From: Paratrimastix pyriformis
Taxonomy: Eukaryota; Preaxostyla; Paratrimastigidae
Assembly (NCBI GenBank): GCA_027972325.1
Contig: JAPMOS010000025.1
Location: forward strand, 434,001 to 498,000
Direction of reading: 5' to 3'
DNA: 64,000 nucleotides
Shown: one piece after another, positions 1-11,400 of the stretch
How the letters are laid out: each line of letters begins with the position of its first letter
How positions within the stretch are numbered: the first letter of the stretch is position 1
Program-made: the position numbers and the translations under genes
Notes under the pieces: generated by a model
What the model was told of the DNA's origin: nothing
Seen by the model: the letters and a program-made list of their open reading frames with translations, nothing else
Databases searched by the model: none

Positions 1-1176
1 CCGGCCACCAGCACCTCGGCCACGCACGTGCCCATCCGGCCTTCTTTGGTGGCCACCGCCTCTGCCGCCCCGCCCCAATACATCCCCCCGCCTCCCATCA
101 TGCACCGGCCCTACGATGATGAGCGTCCCAGCGCCCCCAGTGACCAAGAGGAGGACGGGCTGCCCGAAGGCCTGTCGGATCTCGATCTCGACACGTTATC
201 CGAGGTCGACGGCGAGTTCCTCCGGCGGCACATCCGTCGTCGGGCCGCGCAAGGACTCTCGAGCCCGCCCGAATGGCAAGCCTCCGAGGAGGAGCAGCCG
301 CAGGAGCCCGAGGAAGAACCCCTTCCAACGCACCAGCGGCGCCGTCGGAACTCGGAACCGGGCCCATCACCCATGCTCCCGCCGATGAAGCACAGCACCG
401 CGCCAATGGAGTGGAACCCACCCGCTCGGCCAACTGATGGCAGGCCGCCACCAGAGTGCTGCGTTGTGATGGCGAGGTTGGCACCTCAGGATTATCACAG
501 GTCTCCTCGCCGCCACCCAAATCAGCCTCGGCGTCTACTCTTTCATCATGACGCTCACCTTTCTCCTGAATTTGTTGTTGGTGTTCTGCGCAGGGTGCAC
601 TGCCCCATCGAGGGGACGGTGATGGCCATCCACCAGGTCGCGGGCGACTACTTCTCGGTCAATCCGATTGCTGTCCGGCAGCCCCAGTTCGACATCTTCA
701 CCGACAACCGCCGCCTGATCATCCAACTCTTCTCGGAGCTCTTCGGGAACGTCCTGATTGTGATGGTGGGCGCAACTCTTGTTGGATCCTGCATTCCGGT
801 GGTGATCCTGGGCCAACACATGAAGAAGGGCGACGAGCTGGGCTACTTCGCCTACGGAGGCAGCTCGGTGGTGCTGCTCTTCCCCACGGGTTCAGTGCTC
901 TTCGACAGCGATCTCCGGGCCAACACTTCTGCCCTCGTGGAGACTCGGGTCCGGATGGGTGTCCGCATTGGTGTCTGGCAGCAGCCAACCTCTCCTTGTC
1001 CGCCGGCGTCTGGGACTCCGGACGCGACTTTGACCCCGGCTCCTCCGACGTCCTCCCCAGGAGGAAAAGTCCCACCAGGTGGAGTGGCAGTGGCGGCGGC
1101 AACCCCGACCCCTCTTTCGACTCCGGTCCAGACTCAGGAGGAAGCAGCGCGCGTTGCCGAGAGCCTTGTTTGTTGA
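1..1176 (+). CDS. PSD: Phosphatidylserine decarboxylase, C-terminal part (5' end outside window)
   Basis: Makes phosphatidylethanolamine by decarboxylating phosphatidylserine on a membrane. The frame is open from the left edge. An acidic, proline-rich stretch (about 60-410) precedes the family signature MARLAPQDYHR at about 468-500. An intron at 501-593 (GTCTCC...GCGCAG) joins this to VHCPIEGTV, then GDYFSVNP, FGNVLIVMVGATLVGS and KKGDELGYFAYGGSS. The GGSS tetrad is the self-cleavage site where the family makes its pyruvoyl group (usually LGST or GGST); the serine is kept. After VRIG an intron opening with GTCTGG may run to the CAG before GAGGAAGCA, giving a short tail and the TGA at 1174-1176. 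The N-terminal catalytic half lies upstream of the window. It is unclear whether the acidic stretch is exon or intron. The gene converges on uS19. Confidence 0.85.
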   Translation, partial: PATSTSATHVPIRPSLVATASAAPPQYIPPPPIMHRPYDDERPSAPSDQEEDGLPEGLSDLDLDTLSEVDGEFLRRHIRRRAAQGLSSPPEWQASEEEQPQEPEEEPLPTHQRRRRNSEPGPSPMLPPMKHSTAPMEWNPPARPTDGRPPPECCVVMARLAPQDYHRSPRRHPNQPRRLLFHHDAHLSPEFVVGVLRRVHCPIEGTVMAIHQVAGDYFSVNPIAVRQPQFDIFTDNRRLIIQLFSELFGNVLIVMVGATLVGSCIPVVILGQHMKKGDELGYFAYGGSSVVLLFPTGSVLFDSDLRANTSALVETRVRMGVRIGVWQQPTSPCPPASGTPDATLTPAPPTSSPGGKVPPGGVAVAAATPTPLSTPVQTQEEAARVAESLVC

Positions 1177-1403
1177 TGACTGCTATGACTATTCCCTCTC
1201 CCTCCGGAAAAACCTTTCCTTCAGAGGTTGTCTTTTTTTTTGCTTGTGGCGGAGGTACAGATGTCGAGAAACTTTTATGATTCTTGACGTCATATTGCCT
1301 GTCAGAAAGATGGTGCTTTCTTCAATCGGAGCAAGACCCAAACTAACCCTCAGGGACAAAGCAAAGAAGGTTTCGACTTCACCGGAATTGTTGAAGAGGG
1401 AGC

Positions 1404-2032
1404 TTACTTCAGAGGAATGAAGCGGGAGCTGTGGGTGGCACCGATACCGGGGCGACCGTGCATAACAGGCTTGTACGAGATCGCGAACTCGCCGAGGTAG
1501 TGGCCGATCATCTCGGGCTGAGAAGAAATTCAGAGTGATAAATAATCTTGAAAAGAACGAGTGATGGTCAGACCTTAACCTCAACGCTGTTGAAGGTCTT
1601 GCCGTTGTGGACACCAACGACAGAGCCAACCATCTCGGGAACAACAATCATGTTGCGGAGGTGGGTCTTAATGGCAACGGGCTTCTCACCAACCTGGACC
1701 TCACGCTTCTATAAATGCCAAATCATAATGCGAGGTGGAGAAAGTGGAGGTTGGTTTCTGAGTGCATATAAAAATGCTATTTCACAAACCGCCTTCCGGA
1801 GCTTCTTAATGAGGGACATGGGCTTGCGAGGAAGACCGCGCTCGAACTTGCGGCGGGGGCGAGAGGGAAGAAGCTTAATCAGCTCCTCAGTGTTGAGGTC
1901 AAGGAGAGCAGAGAGCTCAACACCGCGGTAGGAGAACTTCTTGAAGGTACGCTTCTGGCGAGCAGCGAGATCCTCGTGCTCCTCATCGGGGGTCTCCTCC
2001 TGAGTGGGGCGAGTTTCCTCCTCGGCGGACAT
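1404..2032 (-). CDS. RPS15: Cytosolic 40S ribosomal protein uS19 (RPS15)
   Basis: Small-subunit protein of the ribosome head, near the decoding centre. Three exons close a complete frame of 163 residues: 2032-1790, 1708-1574 and 1517-1404. Introns are 81 and 56 nt and begin GTTTGTG and GTCTGAC. Recognised blocks in order are [77 protein letters not shown] and the terminal [14 protein letters not shown], all typical of eukaryotic RPS15. The N-terminus ([13 protein letters not shown]...) is acidic and longer than in animals. ATG at 2032 is the first in frame. Codon choice is strongly biased to C/G third positions, as expected for a highly expressed gene. Confidence 0.97.
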
Positions 2033-2313
2033 CGTCGTATTCCGGTGTGCGGAAAAAGGCGGGATAGAAAGGGTTTATACTCACGGGGTACTTCGGGCTG
2101 TCACTCGATGGTGCAGTCGTTGTTTTTTCTTTCATCCAGGAGGATTTTTGGTACAGTTTCCATCTGTTATCTCCCATGGTCAATTTTGGCTCTCACCTCG
2201 AATCGGACATGTCTCGTCATGAACAATGGAGAAGACTGGCACCCAACCGCATGAATGTGAAACGTCCAATTCTTCGAACTCGTATTCTTTCCACTCCCAA
2301 TTAAACCTTCGGT
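2033..2313. other. Intergenic, uS19 promoter side and ALG11 3' end
   Basis: About 280 bp between the ALG11 stop and the uS19 start, both genes on minus. AT content is higher than in the exons, with runs of T and a TTTT-rich block near 2125-2150. No coding frame or RNA gene was recognised. It should hold the uS19 promoter and the ALG11 polyadenylation region. Confidence 0.5.
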
Positions 2314-4844
2314 TCAGTGTGTATGAGGGGGTCGATCGCAAAGGAAGGGCACCAATACCTCACAGACACGTTCCATGAAAACCTGACGGATATAATAATT
2401 AACCGAGTGAATCGAATGAGTCATTCGGACCTTGTCGTCAAACCGTCGAGCCGAAACGACGGCTCGCTGCTGGATGTCATCGAGTGCGCCAGAGGGGGCT
2501 TGATCGAGCGCCGACACGATGGCCGCTGCGTATTCCTCTTCGGTGATGGCGAGGCACCCCGCGGCTGGGTGGGAGTGAGTTTCGAGAAGATGGGGCAGAC
2601 GCAGCAGACCCTCGGGCGACTCCGAACCGTCGCTGCGGGGCATCGACTTGACAATGTCGTACTGAGGGCCGGCTGACCGGTGGGCCACTGTAATGAGCCC
2701 GCTGGCCTGGATGGACGCAGCGTCGAGAGGGGGAGGGAAGAGGTAGCATCAAGATCAAGGGTCTGGAGGGCAATGAGGGCAGACCATCATCTCAACAACC
2801 CCGATGCCGAAGTGCTCATCGCGCATGGTGTGGAGCCCCACCAGGGACGACCGCAGCAGCTCCTGCAGCTCCTCAGTGGGCACGTTCAGCCGAACCTCCA
2901 TGTGCTCCTGCCCGCGCGAGAGGGGAGAATGGAATGCGTGTGTGCGGATCGCGTTGGCGCCTATGGAAAGGGCGGCAGAACGCGGCAGGCGGGCAGGCCG
3001 ACCGAGGCGCCGAGCCGCTTGGCCTCCTCGATGAGGCCGTCCCTCAGGCGGGCCTCCTGCGGGTTCTTAATAGCTATAGCACGACACGGCGGGACAGGAG
3101 AAGCGGTGAGCAAAGTGTATGGTGCCCGGCAACTGCGACAGACGGTCCAGGGTGCCCACCAGGATAAGCCGGACGCGCTCGGTCCAGGGGGCCCCGGTCC
3201 GACGCCCGGTGGCCAGCACCCGGCCCAGGATGCGCACTTGCAGCAGCTGGTTCTTCTCCGGACTGCAGACGCGGAGCGCCGCCCGCCCCCCCACCGTCAC
3301 AGGGTGTCCGACAGAAACGGGTGATTGCGAGAAAAGAAGGGATGGAGGACGACATTGGCCAAGGAGAGTGAGAAAGAGGAGGTGAGTTTCGTCGGCAGGC
3401 CGGACCGAAACTGGCCGATGGAGAGAATGTACGGCTGCCGGGTGCCCAGCGGGGCAATGGGCCGGGCCTGGGCGGCGGCCACGGCACAGGGCGGGAAGAC
3501 GGTGTGCAGGGCGGGTGCCGAGTGAGGCAGCGACCACATGCACTCGATCTGCTCGCGGGTCCAGCTGCTGTTGACCTGCGTGTGACGGTGCGCCACGGGG
3601 GGTGGGGGTGGGAGGAGACAGAAATGGGGCATGGTGGAATCGCGGGGGTGCGTCGTCATCACAGACCATGACCAGGCTGGCCGAGCGGCCCACGAGGAAA
3701 TACATCCACGAGAAGACCCGGTAGTAGCTGCGGGGGGTGACGGCGAGGATCGTCAAAGAACACAAGAGATCGGAGAGGGGCGTGAGAACTCGCTTTCCCT
3801 TTTCGACTCGCCATTTGGGCCCACCATCATCGCCCCGTCCCGTTGGGCGCTCCAGGGGGGCGGCACGGACAGGAGCTTAACGGTCGAGAGGACCGGGTTG
3901 CGGGCGACGAGGCCCTGATTGTTGTACATGACCTCGCCCCGCCGCACCCGGCCGATCATCGGGGTGGAGATTACCGGGTAATGGGTGTAGCACGACACCC
4001 GACACCCGCCCATCAGGCGGAAGACGGGGTATGAGAAGCTTGCACCCACCGTGTCTGTGGGTCAGAGGCTGTGAGAGAGTCGGAGTTACCTCGGGTAAGC
4101 CAGACCGATGACATGGTGCGGGAGTGGGTAGCGCAGGAGCGCCTCAAAGGCCGGGAACATGGCGCATGCGCTTTGCAGCACGAGCGTGGGGCGGATGTAC
4201 CTGCCAGGGCGGGTCAGACAATCGGCTGTAGGGAAAGGCAGACCAATGGGGCTCGACAAGGAAGCAGGTTCGAAGGGGGAGGAACTTGGTGCGCGCCAGA
4301 GCAGGGCCCAAGTCGACCCCGAAGTATTTCTACACGACCATGATGATACGGTCGGATATCCGAAGGAAGCCAACAGACGCGGGCATCAGCCTCAATCTGC
4401 CGCGAATCCTTCTTCGAATCGGTGTAAATATAGAAACGATCATCCTTCAGGGCTGGGTCAGCAGCCAGCGCATGGATCATCATCCATAGAACACGTTCTC
4501 CGCCCGCATGTCGGTCGCTGGAGCCCACCCCAATGTATTGGTACATACAAAACACGACCAACAGACCAATGGGGATGGAAGAATGCGATAATTTTGCGGC
4601 CGTGAGATTTCTTAGTGGCAATCCACCGGACAATCCGTTTGTGCGGGAAGAAGGCCAACAGTAGCACTGGGACATTGATAAGAACAAACTCCCACCTTCG
4701 GAGAGCGCGAACTGTGGCAAGCAAAACCCCGACGCAAACTGTAATCGGAGAGCCGATCAACCACCACGTCATGATTGCAAGTGCATGGGCGCACAATAAC
4801 GAAGCTACAGCTGCGAGCACCAAACGAATCGGTGCGGGTGTCAT
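2314..4844 (-). CDS. ALG11: ALG11, GDP-Man:Man3GlcNAc2-PP-dolichol alpha-1,2-mannosyltransferase
   Basis: Adds the fourth and fifth mannoses to the dolichol-linked N-glycan precursor on the cytosolic face of the ER. Thirteen exons close a 535-residue frame: 4844-4567, 4517-4379, 4329-4244, 4200-4106, 4054-3871, 3727-3667, 3575-3406, 3262-3144, 3073-3003, 2907-2785, 2706-2628, 2564-2431 and 2382-2314. The N-terminus has a hydrophobic anchor (LVLAAVASLLCAHALAIMTW). Family blocks are FFHPHCDRHAGGERVLW, DTVGASFSYPVFRLMGGCRV, THYPVISTPMI, ASLVMVNSSWT, ILSIGQFRPEKNQLLQVR, NVPTEELQELL and HTMRDEHFGIGVVEMMASG, a GT4 (GT-B) glycosyltransferase. Introns are mostly 45-260 nt and nearly all begin GTCTG or GTCCG. 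The length matches the family (about 490-550). Confidence 0.95.
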
Positions 4845-5251
4845 CCGCGGGGCCGAAAGCTGCCACGTAACAACAAATGCGGCAAGTGACTGCCTCCTTT
4901 GTGTCAGCGACTCTTTTTTGTCAAGGATCAGTCCGTTGCTGCGCGGCGAAGGTCATTGGCAGATCGAGGACGTCCCTTTCGAAACTGAGGCCACCAAGTG
5001 GGTCCTCGATTGGGCCACCAGAATTGGCGCCGATAAGGCACGCATCCCCAGCTGTCTCCCGATGTCTGAGCGCTAGTTTCGACCGGGTGATCCAGATAAG
5101 CCAAAATAGTTATACAACCATGGATAACGAAAAACAGGGAACGAGGGCGGCTCTACGCCAGGGAGGCACGAAAATTGAAAAAAAAGAAAAAAGAAGATCG
5201 CGCCGGGGTCATATGGGCAGGTGCTGATGAAACACGGGGAGGCGGCCAGGC
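4845..5251. other. Intergenic between ALG11 start and the split-barrel gene
   Basis: About 400 bp of lower-GC sequence. Open stretches occur on both strands (plus to 5076; minus with a short NSGGPIEDPLGG-like reading), but none matches a family I know or has a clear start. An A-rich run lies at about 5170-5195. It probably contains the ALG11 promoter and the 3' region of the next minus-strand gene. Confidence 0.4.
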
Positions 5252-7008
5252 TTAGAGCCGGAGCAGCTCCTCCTCGGGCTTCATGAAGACGGTCCGGGTG
5301 GCCTCGGTGGGGACGAAGCGGATGATGACCAGCCCCTCGTCATCGGGGCCGGTGAACCCGACCTTGGTCAGCTGCTCCGCGTTCCAGACGTGCTGCCGGT
5401 GGGGGTCGCGCACGTGCAGGAAGGCGCGTGCCTGGAGAAAAAGAGAGGGGGGACAAAAGGTCGGTTGAGAGGCGGCTGTGGGAAGAGCAAACCCCGCCGG
5501 GGGGGGGGGGGGGGGGGGGGATGGATGGGTGGGTGGATGGAGGGGATGGCGACCGGACCTTGACCTGGAGCTGGGTCGGGGCGGGCTTGTCGCCGTTCCA
5601 GACGATGGTGATCTTATCGGAGGCCTGGATCTGGGCCACCTTGGGCGAGTTGGCATGGGTCAGCATGTAGTACCCCAGGGCAGGAGAGTACCGCCTGGGA
5701 TGCACAATGGGTGACGGTGTGAAGGGTCGGGATTAGGGTCGTGATCGGTGTGGGGGAGAGACGGAGGACGGGATGGGACGGAAGGAGGGCGAGAGGACGG
5801 ACACGAGCATCATGCGGCCCGAGATGCGGCCCTCGGGGGCGTGGGTGACCAGCAGGAAGGTGGGCGCCTGGGCGAAGGCCTCCTCCATGGCCGCCAGGTA
5901 GCGGTCGTAGGGCGAGGGGGGGCACATCAGGGTCTGGCTGGGCTGGCCCATCATGCCAATGTCCACCTGGGTGACGGCCATCCGGAGGACGGTCAGGTTG
6001 GCATCGTCGGGGCCCTGGAAGCCGAACTGGCGCACGTCGTCGCTCCAGATGAGCCGCCGCTGCTCGGGGGTCTGGTAGGGGGTCACCACCACCTGGGCCA
6101 CGATCTGCTTCATGCCCTCGGCCGGCAGGTACCACTGCAGGCTGGCCCGGGGGTTCTCCTGCATCTGGGCCACCTTGCTGCTGTTGGCGTAGGTCAGCCC
6201 GTAGAAGCCCACCCCGTCCTTGTAGCGGAGCATCATGAACCGGGTCGAGACGTCAACCCCGTCGCGGCCGCACATCAGCACCATGGGGTTCTTGCCGTAG
6301 GCCTCCCGGAGGACGGTCATGGCCCGATCACCGTCCACGGTCACATTGAGGTTGCGCTAAAGATCCGAAAAGTGAAAAGCGGTGAGCATCGGATGGTGGG
6401 GGGGGGGGGGGGGGGGAAGAAACCAGTCATCACTACAACGCCACCAGACGGACAGTGGGCTTGGGGGCGTTGACATAAGCCGCAGCAGTCTTGGGAGCAA
6501 CAACAGAAACCACTGGGGGCTTGCCCAAGAAATGCTGAACCACCTTGTTGACGGTGAACTTCAGAATAACCATGATCGGATCATCGTTCCCTGGGAGGGA
6601 AGGGCGAGCTGAGAATTGACGAACGAGGGGGGGCAGACCCTTGTACCCAAACTGATGGAAGGAATCATTCCAGCAGCTTTGCTTGGTCTCGGCGTCTTCG
6701 CGAACATCGACAGTCACCTGAGCAACCACCTGATCGCGCGTTTTCTCGTCATACCAGCTCCAGCAAGCGTTTGGGTTTGCCTTCAGCTCGCGGTATTTGT
6801 TGCTGATATTGCGAGTAACACAGAAAAAGAATGAGTCGCGAGGATGATAGTTCAGCATCATAATACGGCTCACACAGTGATCATCATAGGCGGTGGTGAG
6901 ATAAACTTGGGGACCAAAGCGCTGAAGGGCTAATTAAAAGTAATCCAAACGAAAACAATGTGTGAAAAAGCCCAACGAAAACTCGCAGACATTGCTGCAG
7001 GACTTCCA
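5252..7008 (-). CDS. Triple-domain FMN-binding split-barrel protein (pyridoxamine 5'-phosphate oxidase-like)
   Basis: Three tandem split-barrel units of about 140-150 residues, the fold of pyridoxamine-phosphate oxidase-like and general-stress flavoproteins. Unit 1 begins at ATG 7008 (MEVLQQSLQRFGPQVYLTTA...) and uses introns starting GTCTGCG and GTCTGCC. Unit 2 spans about 6352-5930 (RAMTVLREAYGKNPMVLMCG, then FGFQGPDDANLTVLRM). Unit 3 spans about 5930-5252 (LAAMEEAFAQAPTFLLVTHA, GYYMLTHANSPKVAQIQ, VGFTGPDDEGLVIIRF) and ends at TAG 5252-5254. Each unit repeats the order: YG-like strand, ANS-KVAQ(M/I)Q, WN or WY strand, G-PDD. Units 1 and 2 join in frame if the intron starting GTCCGTC near 6453 is used; otherwise unit 1 ends at the TAG at 6433 and two genes exist. 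Substrate unknown. Two introns carry G runs (6398-6416, 5499-5520). Confidence 0.75.
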
Positions 7009-8323
7009 TTTCTATCGAGATGGTCACCCCGCTGGATGCCGACCAGGTGGTCGAACAGGCGCTGGGCAATGGGACCCACACGGCCGCCGTTGATCAGGAG
7101 GTGGTCCTCCTCGTAGACGATCTCACCAACAGGGGCAACGGAGGCGGCGGTGCCGGTGCCGAAGCACTCAGTCAGCTGGCCGTTCTTAACGCCGGCAACG
7201 ACCTCATCCTGGTCAATTGGAACAGAAAAGGAAAGAATTAGCAAACAAGCTAATGGCGAGCGGGGGCCGGGTTGGAGCGTCAACAGACAATGGAGAGGGC
7301 GCGCTCCTCGAGGGGAATGTGAAGGTCGTGGCAAATCTGGATGATGGTGTCGCGGGTAATGCCGGGCAGGATGGTGCCGTGGAGAGGAGGAGTGTACACG
7401 GTGCCGTTCATGACGAACATAATGTTCATCGAGCCGACTTCCTCGACGTACTTGCGCTCAGCGGCATCGAGCCACAGAACCTGAGAGCAGCCGTGAGTGT
7501 GGGCGAGCTCGGTGGCCAGCAGGCAAGCAGCATAGTTGCCTGAAGCGAAATAAAAATCATGAGATCAAGGAAATCATGATCAATATCGGCAGACCGCCGC
7601 ACTTAATCGAGCCGGTGCCACCAAGGGGAGCACGGGCATACTCGCGGGTCACGTAAATCTTGGTGGGGTTGAAGCCCTGGTGTGACGCGAAAAGTGGGCA
7701 TGGAGGTCAAATTCATAATTGTGAGCGAAACCTGTGGGCAAAAAGACAATAAAGCGGCAGACCTCAGGGTAGTAGGGGCCAACAGGGGAAGTCAGAATGT
7801 AGAACAGATAATCAGAAGAGGGGCGGACGCCCAGAACGGCCTCAGAGCCAACCATAGTGGGGCGAATGTAGAGAGAAGTCCCAAGTTGAGTGGGAACGTG
7901 GCGAGCCTCAACACGAACGAGCTCCTTCAGAGCGCGCATGAAGTACTCAGGGTTCATGAGGGGCATGCACAGGCGGTGAGCCGACTGGTTCATACGGGCA
8001 ATGTTCTTGTCGGGCCGGAAGAGGACCAGCTTGCCATCAGAGGGGCGACGGAAGGCCTTCATGCCCTCGAAGATCTCCTGGGCATAGTGGAAGACCAGAG
8101 AAGCGGGGTGGAGGGGCAGAGGGCCAACAGCCTCAATCTTGCCGTTCGCCCAGTGGCCGTGCTCGTACTTCTGAACGAACATGTGGTCGCCGAAGAACTT
8201 GCCGAAGGGCAGCTTCAGAGCATCAGTGACGACGGGGCGGCGCTTCTCCTCAGGAAGAAGCTCGTGCTCAAGAACAGCGGGGCAAGGAGGAATGGTGGTG
8301 TCGGGTGCAGAGCCGTGCGACAT
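6930..8323 (-). CDS. BCAT: Branched-chain amino acid aminotransferase
   Basis: PLP-dependent fold-type IV enzyme that interconverts Leu, Ile and Val with their 2-oxo acids. ATG at 8323 (MSHGSAPDTTIPP...). Exon 1 carries LPFGKFFGDHMFVQKYEHG, HYAQEIFEGMKAFR, GTSLYIRPTMVGSEAVLGV and YLFYILTSPVGPYYPE. Three introns begin GTCTGCC, GTCTGCC and GTCTGTT. Exon 2 to 3 gives YVTREYARAPLGGTGSIKCG then GNYAACLLATE; the K of GSIKCGGNYA is the PLP lysine. Then VLWLDAAERKYVEEVGSMNI, GTAASVAPVGEIVYEEDHLL and the C-terminal LFDHLVGIQRGD. The family normally stops 10-15 residues after this point; here the frame runs on to a stop at 6930, or to 6884 if the next gene's first intron is spliced, so the end overlaps the neighbour. 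No mitochondrial targeting peptide is evident. Confidence 0.93.
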
Positions 8324-8482
8324 GGTGATGTCTCGTTCGATTGCCTAGGCAAAGACGCCGGGGTGTGGATCGCAGAGCCCGACACAAGTCAAGAGGCCGC
8401 CATTTCGTACCCTCGAAACCAGGAAGAGCCAGAGAAAGAACCTGGCTCTTTTTCTTCTTTCTTGAAGGAATTAGAATTCGAC

Positions 8483-11400
8483 TCATCGTTGGAGTGCAAC
8501 TCGGACATGGGCCACCGCATCGCGTTGCTGCGTCTCAGTGCGCTCGCGCGGGGATTGGTCCACCACCCCAAACATTTGTTGGGCGAAAGAGGATCGGGGC
8601 GTCGCAGGGACACGTGACACCCTTGGGGAAGGAGTAGCCGTGGTTGGCTGAGGAGGCACGACTGGTGGGTTGTACACCCGCACACTCATCGAGGGAGGAA
8701 CGGGTACCCTCTGAGGATACTCCAGATGGGGGATGTCGAGCGTGGTCAACCGAGGGGAACTGACCCTCGCGGGGCCCGCAGGCTTCGTGGGGTGAGCTTT
8801 GAGGGGAATATCATCCCACTCGGTCGAGGGAAGAAGGTCAAACACTTGCGCTGCGGGTGGGGAAGCGGAGGATCAGCCCGGTGTCCAGGCAGCAGTGACA
8901 AACAGACCCGAGCCGAGGCAGTTGAGTGAAGCCCGCTCCAGCAAGGCGCCGAGGACGGTGCCGCTGTTGCCCCGGCCCGGCCCGCTGTGCGGGGTGTGGA
9001 GTAGGACGGGGTCGCCTTCGGGAGCGGCCTGCTTGGCCTGTTCCTCGAGGGCCCGGGCCTGGACGGTCGCCTCGATCAGGCTCGAGACCAGGTCCCGGTA
9101 GATGCTCAGCGTTTGGGTGATCTGCCGGACGGGGGGAGCCACACCCCAGGGGCCCATCAGTTCAGGTTCGATTGGGGAGGGGATGCAGGAAGAGGAGGAG
9201 GAGGAGGAGGAGGAGGAGGAGGAGGAGGAGGAGGAGGAGGAGGAGGAGGAGGAGGAGGTGGTGGTGGTGGTGGTGGTGGTGGTGGTGGAGGAGGTGGAGG
9301 AGGAGGGTGTGGAGACGAACCAGCGCGAGTACGGTGGGGTTCTGGGCGGCCCATTCGGGGGGGCAGCACCGCCAGAAGGCCGCCTCCAGGATGGGCGCTT
9401 GCTGCGGGTCCCCAAAATCGTCGATCATCAGCCATCACCGCCGCGCATTCGGGAAGAGCGCGAAGCAGACCTGCGTGGGGGCGTCATCCCAGCGGAGCCC
9501 GAGGCGGAGGGGGATGCACTCGACCAGGAGGAAGCCGCCAAGCGCTGTGGCCCAGAGGACCCCGAGCGAGAAAGAGGCGACTGAGCCACCAGGATGGATT
9601 CGGAGGGGTGGCTGAGCAGCGCAGCGAGTTTGGGTGTGTGCAGTGCGGGTACGCAATGCAGGTGCTCTGGGGGTGACACTATGCTGCGGGTCCACTATGC
9701 AAGTGGCCTGCGCGGCGGGCCGGGTCGCTGGCCTGTGCGGGCAGAATGACAATGGCGATGGCGATGGCGATGGCGATGGCGATGGCGATGGCGATGGCGA
9801 TGGCGATGGCGATGGCGATGGCGATGGCGATGGCGATGGCGATGGCGATGGCGATGGCGATGGGGGACCCGACTCGAGGGCCGGGTCGATGGTGTACGCA
9901 GCACACTGTGCAGGTGGCCTGTGCGGGCACGATGCCAATGCCAATGGCGATGGCGATGGGCGGACCCGACTCGAGGGCCGGGTCGAGGGCCGGCTCGGCG
10001 TGCTGGGCGAAGTAGCGCCGGGCCCTGGTCACGGCCCAGTCCCACAACCACACCCGGGTGGGCATGGCCGGGGTCGTGCCGCCTGATGCCGCCAGGGGCG
10101 GCTCGCCGGGGATGAGCGGACACGGGGCCGCGGGCGGGGGTGCGGGCGCCAGAGGCAGGGCCGAGGGGGTGGGTGTGGGCCGGAGCGGCCAGAAGGCCGT
10201 CAGGCGGGCCCATCGGGCCGCCGCCTCCTGGAGGCCAATCAGCAGACTGCGCCGCCGGGGGGCGGCAGACAGTCAGACGACGAAGGACAGGGGGGGAGGG
10301 TGGTGACGTCCCGGGTGTGTCGGGCTATCTGCTACCTGCGCTGCCGGGATGACGTGGTGGCGCGGGAGCGGCCAGGCACAGCAGCGGGCGAGGGGCGTGG
10401 CGGGATGGGGGGCGCCGACCGACCTGCGGACGTGTCCCGTGCAGCTCTCGGACCCGTCATCGGGGCTCCGCGCCAGGAAGAGCTGCCCGCGATGGCACGC
10501 CCCACCGGCCCGTCGCGTGTGGTGAGCGTGGGAGGAGGCGGGGAGGGCCGAGGTGTTGAGGAGAACCGGCGAAGGAAGGGAGGAGGCGGGGTGGATGAAT
10601 GGATGGGGAGGGGACCTTGAACCGGCGCAGGGTGACGAGGCCCCGGCAGGCCCCGAAGGAAGTCAGCAGCGCGGAGGCCTGGCGGGAGAGCAGCCCCACG
10701 GCCTGAGAGTCGCGAACCTCGGCCAGACAGAGCAGAAGGGCCTCTGCGGATCGGATCAGCCGACAGAGAGGCGGCAATCGACAGGGGAGGGGAAAGGGGA
10801 GATGGGGGGTCAGAGATGACAAGGCAGGGCTATGAGCGGCCACAGCTGCCTCGTCACTGGGGGCGGTGGGATGTGGGATGTTGGTGTGGTGTAGGGTTGG
10901 ATGATGGAGATGGGGGGGGGGGGGGGGGTGATGGGCCGGACGGTCGATGCCGAGGTAGCCGTAGTGGCGGTAGTCGAGCAGGAAGAAGAGCTCCTCCACC
11001 AGCCCGATCCACAGTGCCGGGTCGGCCATACCCGGGGGTGGAGACCCCAAGAAGACCCTACCCCAGCAAGGCGGCGTGTGGGTGGGTGAGAGCGACGGGG
11101 GTTGGGCAGACTCGTTCTGCTCCCGAATGAGGAGGGAGAGCATGGTATCGAGGCGTTCCTCGGAGCATTTCCACTGGAGGAGTAGACGGCGGGTGATATC
11201 CTCCGTGGGTCGGTCGATATCCCCCTCGGCCGAGGAGGGCCGCCGGATCCAGTCGAGGAAGACAGTGTGAAACTCGCGAACTGCTTCCAAGTGGGGACTC
11301 GAAGAAACATCGCCGGGATCTCCGAGGACATCAGTGCTTGCCTCTGTGGTTGGGGCTGGGTCCTCGGGCAATAAATCGAAGGAAGCTTTATACAAGTGAT

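Noticed and set aside
9113-9676. Open frame coding a very long poly-glycine (and poly-Glu, poly-Arg in other frames)
   Set aside because: Produced by the GGA/GGT microsatellite; it has no conserved flanks and opposes the real minus-strand exons.
9634-10086. Frame with (GD)n, also (HR)n and (AI)n on other frames
   Set aside because: By-product of the GATGGC array in an intron.
10620-11030. PEX11-like membrane protein
   Set aside because: The two suggestive segments are in the wrong order and lack the family's conserved residues.
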